Shown here: one piece after another, positions 12,186 through 24,264 of the stretch
How positions within the stretch are numbered: position 1 is the stretch's first letter
Layout: every line of letters starts with the position of its first letter
Assembly: GCA_001466705.2 (NCBI GenBank)
Contig: LATX02000182.1
Location: forward strand, 682,001 to 746,000
Length of the DNA stretch: 64,000 nt
From: Moniliophthora roreri
Taxonomy: Eukaryota > Basidiomycota > Agaricomycetes > Agaricales > Marasmiaceae
Direction of reading: 5' to 3'
Notes under the pieces: model-generated
What the model was told of the DNA's origin: nothing
Databases searched by the model: none
What the model saw: the letters and a program-made list of their open reading frames with translations, nothing else
Program-made: the position numbers and the translations under genes

Positions 12186-14014
12186 TTAATCCCCTCCTTT
12201 TACCTCTAACTTTTCATCTCCATCAACAAACTTGGCTCGATCTTCATTTCCGTCGACAGTGACATCCTCAAACTCGCTATGATTCTCAACCTCGATGAAA
12301 ACCTCTGGGCGTTCAAGTTTAGTCTATCCGTTCAATGAGTCCGTACAGCGGTTATCAAGTAGAAACACAATGACATTACCGGTCTGGGTCTATGGCTTCC
12401 GGATGAACCCGACAGTGGCAGTTCATGAGGTTCGCCTTTTGATATGACTGCACGCGAGTTGAGGCTGCTCATCAATGAAACGGTATATAGCTTTGCGAGT
12501 GGAAAATTGAAGATGAGATGCCTAGTCCGTGTCAAAAAGATGCGTGTCAAGTTGTTACGTTTAGGTAACTCACAGTCCGGTAGGCTGGTACGATGAGGTT
12601 AGGATGGGGAATGAATCCGAGGGAGAAGAAAACGGAAACATGATACATACATTTACCAAGAAGAAGACCAGGTCGACAATCGCGCATACTGAAGTGGTCA
12701 GGCCAGTCTGAACAGTCACTGTCGAGGGGTAAACAGATGCCATCTGATCATATTTATGGGCACCTACTCCGAATGATACGATCCACGAGCTGGTCAGAGG
12801 AATGAAATCCAGTCTTGTGCTTTCTCTGCGTATCGAGTTTTAGCAACGTAATGCACAGCTCAAGGCAATTCGTACCCTGAAGATCGGGTTAGATCACGCA
12901 CTGGCTCAAAGGAGAAAAAAAAAAAAAAACACGACCCACAGATATTCGACGAGTATCAAGGCAATTGCAATGTCAGCGACGCATCCTCCCATGAGCCACA
13001 CAAGAACTGAAGCCTAGTGCAGGAATCAGCGCACAAAGTCATTCCGCGAGTTGAGTGAGGCACCTTGAAAATTCGAAATTCAATAAACCTTGGGTGGTGC
13101 AATACACCAGCCATAGACGCTACGGCACCAGCTAATTCGACATGATCAAAACACACGAGACAGGAGAGATTAAAAGTTTGGATATCATACCGAGACCAAC
13201 AAGGGTGCACGCCACGACTAACAGCCCAAGCCAGTTACTGGACGTGACAATTCGAACACGCCATGCAAAGAAGAGCTGCGCCATTGCCGCGATTATTCCC
13301 TAAAGTGAAGCAATGAGAGATCGTGTACTCGACATGGGCCGATCAAACGGAGCGTACAGTCAAAACAGGATCTGGAAGAAAAGTTAGAGCCCAAGATATC
13401 AATCGCTTCAAGTCAGGCAATCAATGACCCACCGGTAGCGAACACTAGGCGAGTTGGGTTCATTAAAACTTTTGAGATGTTAAGAATCGCTCACCCCAGT
13501 TGGCAACGAATAGGTTCTGAACATCGCCTAAGGAATGTAGCGTGAGCGGAGGGTTACAAGGCTTTTGGGGTGTCTTTTCACGTACCAAAGTTGGAAATCA
13601 AGGAGTTGTAGAGGTACACGGCAATAAATACAGTGTTGAGAATATTTGCGACGTAGAGCGATACCACCTGGTATACGAGCTGGGGTTAGCGGTGTTGTAG
13701 AAAGAGTGCCGGAGAAAGGGGCGACTTGCAAATATCTTGAGCCACAGCCTATCGCTAAAGGGCGAGTATTGAGATCGTGTCGTTCCAGTTCAAAAAAAAA
13801 AAAAAAAAAAGAAAAAGTCTTCAAGAACTCACTTGCTGAACGTGACCAAGTAGTTGTACACTTGCAAAGTGACGATACCAAAGAGAAACATGTTGAAGAG
13901 AAAACCGACAAACATTGGACCATGGCTAGATGAGAATCAGCACATAAAACGCGTTGAACAAGGCAAGACTCACGCAATCTCAGCCGGTGAGCCCATCAAT
14001 GTGTGAATCATCAT
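12186..14014 (-). CDS. DUF6534 multi-pass membrane protein
   Basis: Exon 1 starts MMIHTLMGSPAEI and splices at GTGAGT (13973). Exon 2 begins at 13925 and reads AHGPMFVGFLFNMFLFGIVT then LQVYNYLVTFSK, the typical first transmembrane pair of DUF6534 proteins. Further short exons follow, separated by introns with poly-T tracts. Near the end comes LAKLYTVSLMSSLNSRAVI, matching the family's conserved motif after the last membrane span. The last exon encodes an acidic tail (ERPEVFIEVENHSEFED) and ends in TAA. These are seven-span proteins abundant in mushrooms; no biochemical role is established. Exon borders in the middle are not all resolved. Confidence 0.75.
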
Positions 14015-14406
14015 CCTTGTGAGCCACCACGCGCAAGGAGAAGTTTACTACCAACTGCGTCTTGATTTATAGCTTGTCGTTGGGGGTTTCACAGTAGAGA
14101 GAAAAGAAGAATGAAGGGTAAGAAGGAGGGAATGCATCAAGTCGACGTGAATTGTAAACAATAGTAAACAATGCCGCGTCTGAAAACTTTGTCCGGGTTT
14201 ATCAAAAGCCTCTGACCGTCGGTGCAGCCTGTGTGCAGATCGATCGCTGGATCCTCTGCAGTGGAGTGACGTTTGGTAATCTGACGCAAAGTGCGGCGCT
14301 ACTTCCTCGTCCTGACGCATAGGCTCCATGACGTCGACTTGCTCCATCTCCTCGTATATAAAAAAGACTGCTCGCACAGGATCAACACAACTTTTTTCTT
14401 CTTATC
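14015..14406. promoter_or_regulatory. divergent promoter, TATA box for the small hydrophilic gene
   Basis: This 392-bp gap separates two divergent genes. A TATA box (TATATAAAA) starts at 14355, about 50 bp before the plus-strand ATG. A pyrimidine-rich leader (CTTTTTTCTTCTT) runs directly up to the start codon, a layout common for strongly expressed fungal genes. Confidence 0.6.
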
Positions 14407-15001
14407 ATGTCTTCCAACAACTTTGACAACTCCAACTTGAACACTGCCGCCGTTCGCCCCGAGCACCATGTTCATGGTAGCTCAGACCCTCTCCCAGGTA
14501 ACCGAGGTGTCGGTGCAGTCGACTATAGCGCAGAAAACATTGAGCGCACTCCTACAACCAACTGGGACGAGAACAAGGAGCGCCAATTTGCTGCTGATCA
14601 GACTCAGCACCAGACGATGATGCATGACTCGCAACAGTCTGGAAAGAATGCATTCAACACGGAGCGTCCTATGAATGTTCAGCCCACTGAAGCTGGTGCG
14701 TTTTGAATTCATATTCTGCGAAAAAAAGGTGTTTATTGATGAATGGAGTCTCAATCTAGGTGGTGTTGCCATCGACGGTCGTAGTGAGCTTCCAGAAGGA
14801 CATGCATCTGCAACTGATAAATTGATTGGCAAGACGCAGAAGGTATCTTGATCCTGATTTGTTCCATGAAAGCTAAATTTAATGATATCCAAGGTCATTG
14901 GAAAGCTGACACACAAGCCCGAGATGCATGAAAAGGGGGAACTCCGTGAAGCAGGCGGAAAGGCTGCTGCTACGGGACAAGCTCGTGCTCCTCACGATTG
15001 A
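14407..15001 (+). CDS. small hydrophilic conserved fungal protein
   Basis: Three exons (14407-14695, 14760-14842, 14894-15001) give 159 residues. The protein has no signal peptide or membrane segment, and is rich in Asn, Gln, Asp, Glu and Gly. The C-terminal part (ELPEGHASATDKLIGKTQK, then KPEMHEKGELREAGGKAAA) resembles a family of small basidiomycete proteins with a K-x-x-G-K-x-x-K repeat, reminiscent of CsbD- or LEA-like stress proteins. That resemblance is from memory of the family and is not proven. A good TATA box and pyrimidine leader suggest strong or inducible expression. The function is unknown. Confidence 0.75.
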
Positions 15002-16029
15002 GACGGTCGACTCTTTATGAACGGAAGGACAATACCAATGTGTAGCATAGTTGTACTTTAATGTCACTCAGATATTTGTGAAACGCGTGGCGATATTGTA
15101 CAGAAGAATCTCGACTTTTTTTTTTTTTTTTCCTTATAGTACGTGAGTGTTTCAGGAACACATGCAAACTCCATGGATGCTGCCAATTCAACGTTAACTC
15201 TCACTCGTAGGCACCGACTGTCGGTTCCTGACTTGTCTCTCTTCCCTGGACAGGCACGGCCGCAACAAGTACGTGACCTATATATATTTTGAAGCAGCAA
15301 TGTTCATTCTTGCGCCGCCATCAACGTCTGCGATTAGTTCGGGTTTTTCCCGAGGTACAGTGCAAACTTCTTAAAGTTCTGTTCTGTAAGAAGGTGTGTC
15401 TCCACCCCAAGAGGTGGGGCCTAGTGCCGTGTGATGGAAGGGGAAGCATTCCAAGAAGTGGATGGTCCGAGAGTGGAACAGCTGACAGAAAGTCCTGAGA
15501 CAGTTCATGCTCATTGCTCATACTACACGTTCCGGGCGTTGCAGGGCGATCGAGTTTCATGCAATTGCAATTTCGTGTCGGACAAGTAGCCGGTGAGTTC
15601 GGGAGTCGGTGACAAATTTGAAAGGCATTGAACGCATCATTCTTGGCGTGTCTTGGCTTGAGCTTCTTCAAAGAAAAAAAAAAAAAAAGGGGAGATGAGA
15701 ACGAGAGAAAACAATTCAAATAGAATACGCAAAAAAAGCACTGTTCGATCATAAAGCAAATCAAGTTTCGAGTGTCTTGTGCACGAAATGCAATAAACTG
15801 TAAATTGATCGAAGCACAGCCTCATATAAAAGGACCTTGTCTTGGTAAAAACATGTTATCTCAACCGGCTCCACTCCGTTTCTTCCGTCTCTACCTCTTG
15901 GCCAGCGATTCTTGACAACCAGCACGAACGACATTGCTCACAACATCCCCCCACGACTTGTAGTTGATTCCCATCGATTGAGCCATTTTCGCCATTTGAT
16001 AGTCCACATCGCGGCATGCAATAGACGCC
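15002..16029. other. intergenic region with promoter of the antiporter gene
   Basis: No gene was recognised in this kilobase. It contains A/T runs at 15116-15132 and 15674-15688. A TATA box, TATAAAAG, lies at 15825, about 200 bp before the antiporter ATG; the transcription start may lie between them. Minus-strand frames such as 15321-15764 look like chance. Confidence 0.45.
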
Positions 16030-19000
16030 ATGAAATTTCAACCAGTATGTCTTTTTTCTCTCCATCGTCTGCAAATGGTTTCCCGACGATGCTTCCTAGT
16101 ACGAAGTTACTATCCCCCACATCATTTATGCCTGCCTCGGAGGTTTTGTCGTCCTGGTAAGACTACTTGGCTTCACCTTGGTCTTTTCTCAGCTCACTAG
16201 AATCGGGTATCTTCTTTCCTCAGTTTGGCATGTTCTCGTTATTCCTTAGGGAAAAGGTGTGCTTGGTTCCTCTTGTCATCACAAAAATCCAAGTAATTTT
16301 CTTTCTTTCAGTTATATATCGGAGAAGCTTGCTGGGCATTTCTTTTTGGTGTTATTATTGGTGCGTTCTCTCGTTCAATACCTTTCTACTCTCTAGAGTA
16401 ACATCGGTTCTCAAAGGTCCCTATGGTGCAAACATTTTTAATCCACGAGGATGGGGTCACGGCGAGGAAGAAGTAGTCAACACCGTCACGCTGGAATTCA
16501 CAAGAGTTGTATTGGCTATCGGAGTTTTCGCCATCGGAGTAGAGTTGCCTAAAGCTTACATGCGTCGTCATTGGAAAAGCCTCTTTTTTCTTCTGGGTCC
16601 AGTCATGACTTGGGTACGTGTCGTCCAGTCGTTCCTTCTCACAATCATCTCACTCACTCACTCACACACACCTGCATAGGGCTGGTTCGTTTCCGCAGCA
16701 TTCATTTACGCCCTCGTTCCCGGCCTCAATTTCCTCTCCGCCCTCGCAGTAGCCGCCTGTCTCACCCCAACAGACCCCATCCTTGCTCAAGCAGTCGTCG
16801 GCGGCAAATACGCTGATAAGCATGTCCCAGCACACTTGCGGCACCTGTTGGCTGCAGAATCCGGTTGTAATGACGGAGCAGCGTTCCCATTCCTCTTCAT
16901 CGCTCTTTATCTTATTCTGGATCGCGATCCAGGAATTGCTATCCGGAACTGGTTCGTCTTACTTTGGGTTTGTACGTCTTTTTTTTTTTTTTTATCACTT
17001 GTCAAGTTAAATAGACCTCCCACTGACATCATTTATACAGGGCAAGTAGTCCTCGGAATCATCATTGGCGCCGTCCTCGGATTCGGCTTTCGGCACCTCA
17101 TGAAGTTTTGTGAACGCAAAGATCTCATTGACAGGCATTCCTACGTCGCACAATACGTCTCCCTCGCTATCTTTACTATCGGCGTTACCTGCCTCCTTGG
17201 CTCGGACGATCTGCTTTCCACCTTTGCATGCGGTGCGGCATTTGCATGGGACGGTTTCTTCAACAGGCAAACAGAAGAATCCGTCTTCTCATCTGTCATG
17301 GATCTTCTTTTCAATATTGCTGCATTCGTCTATGTTGGTGCTTGGATGCCGTTCAGCTCTTTTGCCGATGCTTCGTTGACGTTGAGCGTGTGGAGATTAG
17401 TCGTGATTGCAATTCTGGTTCTTTTATTTAGAAGATTGCCGGTCATGATTGCATTGTACAAGTGGATACCCGATGTGAAGACGTTCCGAGAAGCGGTCTT
17501 TAGTGGTCATTTTGGTCCTATTGGAATTGGTAAGAAGATCTCATGTTTTTTCCGGTTGAATCGCCATTGCTGATCATTTGTTGTTGTTGTGGACCAGGCG
17601 CTGTATTCATCTCCACTCTAGCTGCTGAATTCCTTCATGAAGAAATCGCAGATGCAAACGACCAAACGCGGCTTTTAGCTGCATCCATCCAACCCATCAC
17701 AGCGTTCATGGTTCTATGTAGTATCCTCATCCATGGGTTATCCATTCCATCCTTCTCACTTGGACGTCGTGTTCATTCCGTTTCACGTACATGGTCAAGA
17801 CATACGACTATCGGTGGAAGCAATACACCAGAATGGGCTACCCAAGCGACCCATGTTGCTCGTGGAGAGGATATCGTCATTAATCGTGATCCTGAACGTC
17901 AAGGACGAGATGTTGTTGATGGTATGGAAAGAGGAGAGTTGACACCGGGTACGGAGAAGAGTCCTACGTCGAGTACTGATATGGACGAGAAGGAAGCCAC
18001 GACGAAAAGGACGAGTGGTTCACCTCATGGACATGCCGAGATTCTTCCTGAAGGAGAAACACCTCCTGATGGTGCAGAGATGTTATCTGAATGGCAGGAA
18101 GGACCTCATAGGGTGATTGAGAGACGTAAAGGTCCTGGTGAAGAGGTTGGTCTCTATAACATTGGGATTCCTTTTTTTTTTTTTACTCTTTTGCTGACAT
18201 TTTTGTTTTGTTGCAGGTTGAGGTAGAAGTCATTCGGAATTATGGTTCGCCAGAAGCTCGTTCTTCCCTGTTCCACGGTAATCGCGAGGCGGCGCATTCC
18301 CATATACGCGCGTACTTGACAAAGCTTAGACATCTAGTTGAAGCAGAGGAACATGAGGCGTCTGCAAAGGCCAAGAAAATGGAGAATGTGGCGGCGAACA
18401 AGACCAAGGAAGTGGAGAGGGATGTGCAGATTCTAGAGGAAAAGGCAAAGAGCACGTTGAAAGAGGCTGTATCCCCGGATAGTTCGAGTACACCACCACA
18501 CAGCCGCCATGGTGATGATGATGGTGGTGGTGGTGGTGTTCCCCAAGTGGTAGTGGACGACAGCGCCATTACCGACGATGATGAGGAAGGTTGGGCGTCC
18601 GATGATGATGATGATGATGACCCTTCTACTGGAGCGGAAATGGTGGCACACCGAAGAGGCAGTGATAGTGCAAGTAGGAGCACCCCAAAAGTAAAGCTTT
18701 CAGGCAGTGGTGGGAGGAAGCCTAAAATAGTTGGATCGGGACGAAGAAGAAACTCCATGAGGAAGGGTCTACTAGGCACGATTTCTGGTGGTGGTGGTGG
18801 TGGTGGCAGTAGCAGCGGTGTAAGACGGGTAGCAGATGAAGACCGCCGAGGAAGGTCACCCGCGCCCATTCATGTCCGGCAAGTGTCCAATTCGTCGACA
18901 AATGACACGGTGAGCGCTAGGAATTTACGTGTCGATACTATTCGAGCGTTGCATTCCCAACGAGAAGCTTCGCCTGCACGGTCGGTTAGGTTCATGGAAG

Positions 19001-19134
19001 ACGAGATTTCCCCCGGAAGGAGCGGGACGGCTTCACCGAGGTATTCTTCGGTATTCCATCATGGTGCGCCAAGCAGTGCACCGGGAACGCCACCTCCCGA
19101 GAGAGCGGATGAGAGTGAAGGAACAAAGTCATGA
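16030..19134 (+). CDS. plasma-membrane Na+/H+ antiporter, Nha1/Sod2 type
   Basis: Nine exons (16030-16044, 16100-16156, 16224-16256, 16312-16360, 16417-16613, 16680-16971, 17041-17529, 17598-18145, 18217-19134) add up to 865 residues. The start reads MKFQPYEVTIPHIIYACLGG; the tiny first exon of five codons is required because an in-frame TAG lies just upstream of exon 2. The membrane domain shows IGPYGANIFNPRGWG, EFTRVVLAIGVFAIGVELP, LTPTDPILAQAVVGGKYAD, ESGCNDGAAFPF and VFSGHFGPIGIGAVFISTL, the order found in fungal Nha1. It exports Na+ and K+ in exchange for H+, giving salt tolerance. The last 300 residues are cytosolic, with poly-Asp, poly-Gly and Ser/Pro-rich sequence coded by GAT and GGT triplet runs. 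Confidence 0.93.
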
Positions 19135-20358
19135 TGACCCATAAAGATTTCATGCTATCAAATTGCTTTTTGTTTTTTTTTTTTTTTGCTGTTCAATGAA
19201 TCTACCTCGATTAAATAGACACATCTGCCATGTTGTATGTATTTAGTTAAATACTACTTGAAACTTGTCTCAATGGGTGAATACGATGTATAAGTGGCTC
19301 AAGTGAGTGACATTCACCCACAGGCGCGCAAGATTACCATCTATCACAGATATAACCGAAGGAAGAACCCGAGACAAGTACATTGGCCTACGTTGACGGC
19401 CTGAGAGCCAGTTTGGATGCCTGAGACAGCGTTCATCACGATCATGGTAGGAGAGTCCAGGGCCTTGAAGCTTCGAGAATGTTCAATCAAGGTTGTTATG
19501 ATCATAATAGACAATGACAGATGCAAGAGGCCCTAGTTTCCAAGCCAGAAAGGCAGATGAGGTGACCGAGGTCATGGAAAAAAAAACCAAAAAAGGTCAA
19601 GAAACAGCTGATTTCATCCGAGTCCCTTGCCAAAGCGGCCTCGTTCGCTCTGCTCTCGTCGTCCTCTGCCGTCATCTCCATCTGTTTTTTTTTTCAAACC
19701 GTTACCCCGATACCACCGACCCGACAACGGGAATGTGCACGAGTCTAACGACATCCGGATTTCCGAAATGCTTTGACAAATGCCGGGGCGCTCGGCATTT
19801 GCATGTTGAGCCCAAGCCTCAACCATCATGATCCAACACGTACGTGCTTACAGATCTCGCTTTCGCAAAATAAAATTCGGTTCTACTGTATCATTCAACA
19901 GGAACAAGGACCAGGGCATTACTGCCAAGTTCTTCTCCTACTTTGCTCGAGTTAAACGAGTCTCCCACGTCAAAACGAAGATCTCCGACTCCCCCTCACG
20001 AGGTTGTTTTTGATTCAACGCATGTCAGAGTCATGAGCTTCTTGTGATGAGCCATCGAGGCAATGATTATACCCACGTATGCGTTACGGCCCTGTAAGAT
20101 TCCCTCGGGGATTTGAACGTTTGAACATTCATTCATTTATTGATTGATACAGATTCCAAGATTCTCCCACAGGGATTTGTTGCAGTGCTCCACGATCCCT
20201 TTTTTTTTTTTTGCAGGCCGTAACCCGGTGCCAATCTCAAGCTCTTCTATGAACCATTGACTTGGGCATCTGTCTCTGGGTGTCTGCGACGGCGACCGTT
20301 CCACACCTTGTACGTCTAACTTTTGGCGACCTCCTTGTCATTCAGCACCCTCTCAGTT
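19135..20358. other. intergenic region, no gene seen
   Basis: About 1.2 kb between the antiporter and the DUF6533 gene, with short T runs (19172-19187, 19686-19694, 20200-20211) and one small hairpin. Small frames at 19514-19831 and 19614-19829 overlap on opposite strands and carry no recognisable domain. Confidence 0.4.
19777..19801. repeat. short inverted repeat (8-bp arms)
   Basis: CAAATGCC at 19777-19784 is followed after 9 bases by its perfect reverse complement GGCATTTG at 19794-19801. It could form a small GC-rich hairpin. No function is known, and an 8-bp pair can occur by chance. Confidence 0.5.
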
Positions 20359-22654
20359 ATGTTCCAGATGTCGGATTTGCAAGTGGTGGATCCTCATATA
20401 TACAGAAATGTTCAAGCGTTACGATACATTAGTGGTGAGTGCCTGCAGTAACTGTTTTCTCTTCTCTTCTCGGTGACTGACCTCGGAGTGCGCTCATAGC
20501 TGCTGGGCTGGTGGTACGTACCCTTCAATTGTTTTTGTCAACACTGTTAAATGTGATTCTAGATGCTCCTCTACGACCATCTTCTTTGCTTTGATGACGA
20601 AGTTGCGCTCATTTGGAAAGCTCGTTGGACAATACCGAAAACCTTGTACCTTTTATTGCGATACGTGGTTCCCATATGTATAGCGATTCATCTTCACCTG
20701 TTGAAGCACTGTACCTGTACTATACTAAACTAGGAACATTAAGAACACTAGTTAATGTATTACTTGCGTCTGTGATCAACTACGGAACTTACAAAGTACG
20801 TTCCTGAGCTTCTCCGGAGCTTGCACTACAGTCATAGGAGTGCTCCCTCGTCCAGTAGGAGTATTGTAGCCTCATGCACAATACAGTAGAACACATGTAG
20901 TATTCATGTATAGTTCCTTCCGCTGTCAGAGGATTGTATTGTGTCTCTCCAAGACACATTATTCTTGGATACTTCGTCTCACAAGTATTCAGTAGCTTAC
21001 ATTCATAGCTTACTAGGTTTCTCCGTTTATCTACGGAACTTATCCTTTAGAGTAGTATAAAAGCAAGCATGTATGTAGCTACATTCCTTAGTTCAATTTA
21101 CATTGACTACTCTGCACATCGCAACTCTACAACCCTCAAGGTTCTAAACAAGTTCTTGTACAAATGTGAGTTGAGCACATTCCACTGCGCTTTACGTCTC
21201 CGTTCTGTCTCAACATCACCGTACGTTTGGTTCCTTGGATCCAACTCTTCAAGATGGATTGATCTTTAAATTTCATACAGAGCTCAGTGGGATCTCGCAT
21301 GCAGGATTGAGTGATTCAGTAAGTAACTTCTGAATTAAGGCTGTCAGACTCGATGAGCTTCTCAACTCTGACGCCTGTCTTTCGGACCTTTTATGCTGAT
21401 CAGCACTCCTACAGTTGTAGGTGAACTCGCTGAATCATCAGGACCGGGTACTGAATGAGCGCTGTAGTTGTCGTATTTGGTTTGGCGTATCGGTGTGTTC
21501 GGATTCCCAGTACAGTATCTGTACCTTGCTCATCATGTCAAACTTTTCTAGGCCATTATTGGAACTGTGGCGTGAGGACCTGATTTGTACTCCCATTTCA
21601 TTCAGTATATCGTGCTGATACATCAAGATGACTAGGGTCAGTTTGGCAAATTGTACGTTTATTTGACACCCCCCCACCCCCCAATCTCCGTGCTATCCGA
21701 TCTGAACCATCACTCTAGTCTTGGTTATACTTCATTTGTGGAATATCTGGGAGCGAAAAAGAGGCTTCATCCTTTCGACACTCGTATTATTCATCCTCAC
21801 CCAAATTGCCGGTCTGACGTGCGCAGTAATCGTCGTTAAGAAATTCCTCAGTGAGCCTTGAATCTTTCAGCACTGTTCCTTGTGCTAAAAGCTCTTTAGG
21901 TACGGCTTATTATAATCGCCATCTTGATTTGTGCGTTTTGAGGGAAAGGAGCCACGTGTTTTTGCTCTGGGCACCAGGGGTAAGTAGCTTCCATCTCCTT
22001 CAAAACAAGTAGTTACTTACTCCTCTGCAGCTCCTCTTTGAAATCATCGCCTTCATAATAGTATGCTGCAGCGCGTTACGAGCTCCTCGGAACGACCGGA
22101 CTGGGTTGACTACGATTCTCCACCGCAACGGACTATTGTATTTTTCTGTATGTCATCGACCTTTTACACCCGTCCGCAATACTTATATCAGGCTCTTGAC
22201 TTGGCTCCCATAGGTTTTGTTTGGTAAGAAATGCTCTACCCAGATAACACGTCTTCCTGACCTCGAATGTAATCAGCTCTGCGGTTCGCAAATACTGCAT
22301 TAGCTGTACTGGCACCAGTACGTGTGCTTAGTTATTGTGCCACGCAATTCATCGTCTCAAACCCCTTTCACAGCTCGATCTCATCTTCATGGCAACAATG
22401 TAAGTGACCGTATGCCAGACCAGAAGAAGAAGAAGATGTTGATCATATCATTTATTGCTAGTTTTGTGTGGGCAGGAACGACGTTAACCGTCACTCGAAT
22501 GGTACTGAGGCTTCGCAAGCTGTCGGTGCAACGAGAACAAGGACCCGACTCCGACTCCAAAGATGAAGAGGATAATGTTTCGATTTCAAGTCAGGTCGGT
22601 TGCAGCAGTGTCGAAATGCAAAGAATAGATAGTGCAAGATGGTCAAATTCATGA
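20359..22654 (+). pseudogene. DUF6533 membrane-protein gene split by a solo LTR
   Basis: The first exon reads MFQMSDLQVVDPHIYRNVQA and splices at GTGAGT (20435). Exon 2 is 20500-20513. Exon 3 begins at 20563 with LLYDHLLCFDDEVALIWKAR then WTIPKTLYLLLRYVVPICIA, the hallmark of DUF6533. Later exons show LSGISHAGLSDS, WERKRGFILSTLVLFIL, APLFEIIAFIIVCCSAL and a basic/acidic tail to the stop at 22654, so a multi-span membrane protein of the usual kind was encoded. Exon 3 is interrupted after IAIHLH by a 517-bp solo LTR. Reading into it meets TAG at 20731-20733, while the original donor GTACGT now sits beyond the LTR at 21221. Unless an alternative donor removes the LTR, the gene is inactive on this chromosome. 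Confidence 0.7.
20699..21215. mobile_element. solo LTR of a retrotransposon, 5-bp target duplication TCACC
   Basis: The element starts TGTTGAAG and ends TCTCAACA, so its ends are the 6-bp inverted repeat TGTTGA/TCAACA of a canonical TG..CA LTR. It is flanked on both sides by TCACC (20694-20698 and 21216-21220), the 5-bp target-site duplication left by LTR-retrotransposon integrase. The length is 517 bp. A TATA-like TATAAAA at 21056 on the plus strand fits an LTR promoter. No internal retrotransposon genes are present, so this is a solo LTR left by recombination between the two LTRs. The matching duplication suggests a fairly recent event. I cannot decide Copia versus Gypsy. Confidence 0.88.
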
Positions 22655-22859
22655 TACATACGTTGTATGTTGTATAGAAGAGACTTCCTTCGTGATTGTG
22701 TTTTGTATCATTGAATCAGTGCACAGGGTCTGCTTTGATACTATGTTCATTACATGGTTCCCCATTCAAAGGTTAGGTTCATGGCTATAGGTATCTACGT
22801 CCGTCGTGCTTTAAAAGGAGAATGCTGCCGTTATCAGGACATCCCACTGAGAATCTCTG

Positions 22860-24024
22860 CACCAAACTATTCTAAGCTCTCCAACACGGGCTGCACTGTC
22901 TAGACCATCCGCCTCACCATCGTAATAGAAAATAAACCTTGTCAACTTGTCGATACCTTCTGGTGCATCCTGACTCTACCGTGTACCATGCTTGCGAGCG
23001 AGTCGAGGTTGAACGGCGAACCAAAACGAATGTTAATGTGAAGGAGATTTGGTAGCATGTGTTTCTCCAGTAAGATCGTTAGGTATTGTAGCGCCTCATC
23101 AGAGATGAGTCGATACCCAGCTGCTGCACGAGATCATTCTTTGAGCTCCACTCAGATAGCGAGACTACTGAGAGGGAGGGCAGCGTACTAAGGTTGTCTA
23201 AGAATGACATCAGGATCACTGATTAGGCGTAATCCAATCACGAGTTTTTATGATAGAAGGCCTCGACTGCGAGATCAAACCAGTCAAGGAACCCAGACTG
23301 AACCTCCTTGCACAACAGGGTTATGGTGTCAGTGGGGTGAGCCAAGGCGTAAGAATGGAAGACTCTTCAAAGTTGTCCAAATCCTGTTCCTGCAAATTTT
23401 CCGTTCCGACACTCGAGCAAGGGAAAGGGTTTCAGGAATTTGAAGGGATCGCGGACTTGTAGATTAAGGCTGACAACATACCATCCGCTGCTGCGTCTGA
23501 CCAACCCAGCCTAAACCGGGCGGTGAACAGTGCCATTGCGCTGGTCGGATGCATGGAATGGAGGACAGAGTTGGACGAAACGAGGGGTATGATTGGCGAA
23601 GGATACGGAGCTGGATTCATCGTCGTAGATGGTTTTGGGGAACACGATGAAGATTCGAGGCCACAGCTCCGGAAGTGCATGGACGATTCTGGAGCGTACA
23701 TGGTCCAGGGTGAGAGCGGGGTACGTGCGAGGTTGAACCGATGGATATGCACGATTTACGAGGAGATGAAAGATGTGGAAGAGTAGTTCTGGTGGCAGGT
23801 AACGAACACCCTGCCACCAATCGCATCGGCCAGCGCGCCTCCTCTCTTTCGTTATTGGCGAGTCCGCCTTGGGAACCTTTCGTACTCGGCAAGCTCACCT
23901 CGAGCTCGGTGTAACACGTCCTTGAGGATTGGAATCTCGGCATCAGATGCAATGCAGTTTCCGGATTTTGTTGAAATATAAAGGTCCCTGGCGCAGACAT
24001 TTTCCTCGATAGATCAAAGAGCAT
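22860..24024 (-). pseudogene. F-box/LRR-like gene, probably decayed
   Basis: On the minus strand, a stretch around 23790-23500 reads LPPELLFHIFHLLVNRAYPS and then VRSRIVHALPELWPRIFIVF, resembling the F-box-like start and the 'LPELW' segment common in mushroom F-box proteins. Near 22980-23060 comes HMLPNLLHINIRFGSPFNLD, resembling their C-terminal leucine-rich end. Between these, coding frames switch and stop codons occur that I could not explain by introns. It may be a fragmented gene or one with poorly visible introns. It is divergent from the lysine-rich protein gene. Confidence 0.38.
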
Positions 24025-24264
24025 GCGAGTATTGCAGTGGTATTTTCAACGTTCTGCAATTCCAACTCGAGAACTTACCTTTCTTTCGGAAAATCTGGAT
24101 CCTGTCTTGAGAACCCAGAGACGTTAAAAGGGATAATGGAAAGCAAGCCAACACCAACGACGCGAGCGCCGGCAAATCCGGGCCGATTTAACATAATCAC
24201 GTGGCGATAAAGTCTGTTGGTCCGAGCGCCCAGTTTGCTCTGCTCAACCACCTTCGCCTTGCAC

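Noticed and set aside
13720..13800. Minus-strand block with GGAACGACACG and TAGCGATAGG resembling tRNA boxes
   Set aside because: No cloverleaf can be folded, and it lies in an intron of the DUF6534 gene.
18240..18869. 209-residue minus-strand ORF rich in Ser and Pro
   Set aside because: Antisense of the antiporter's low-complexity tail (GAT/GGT runs read backwards).
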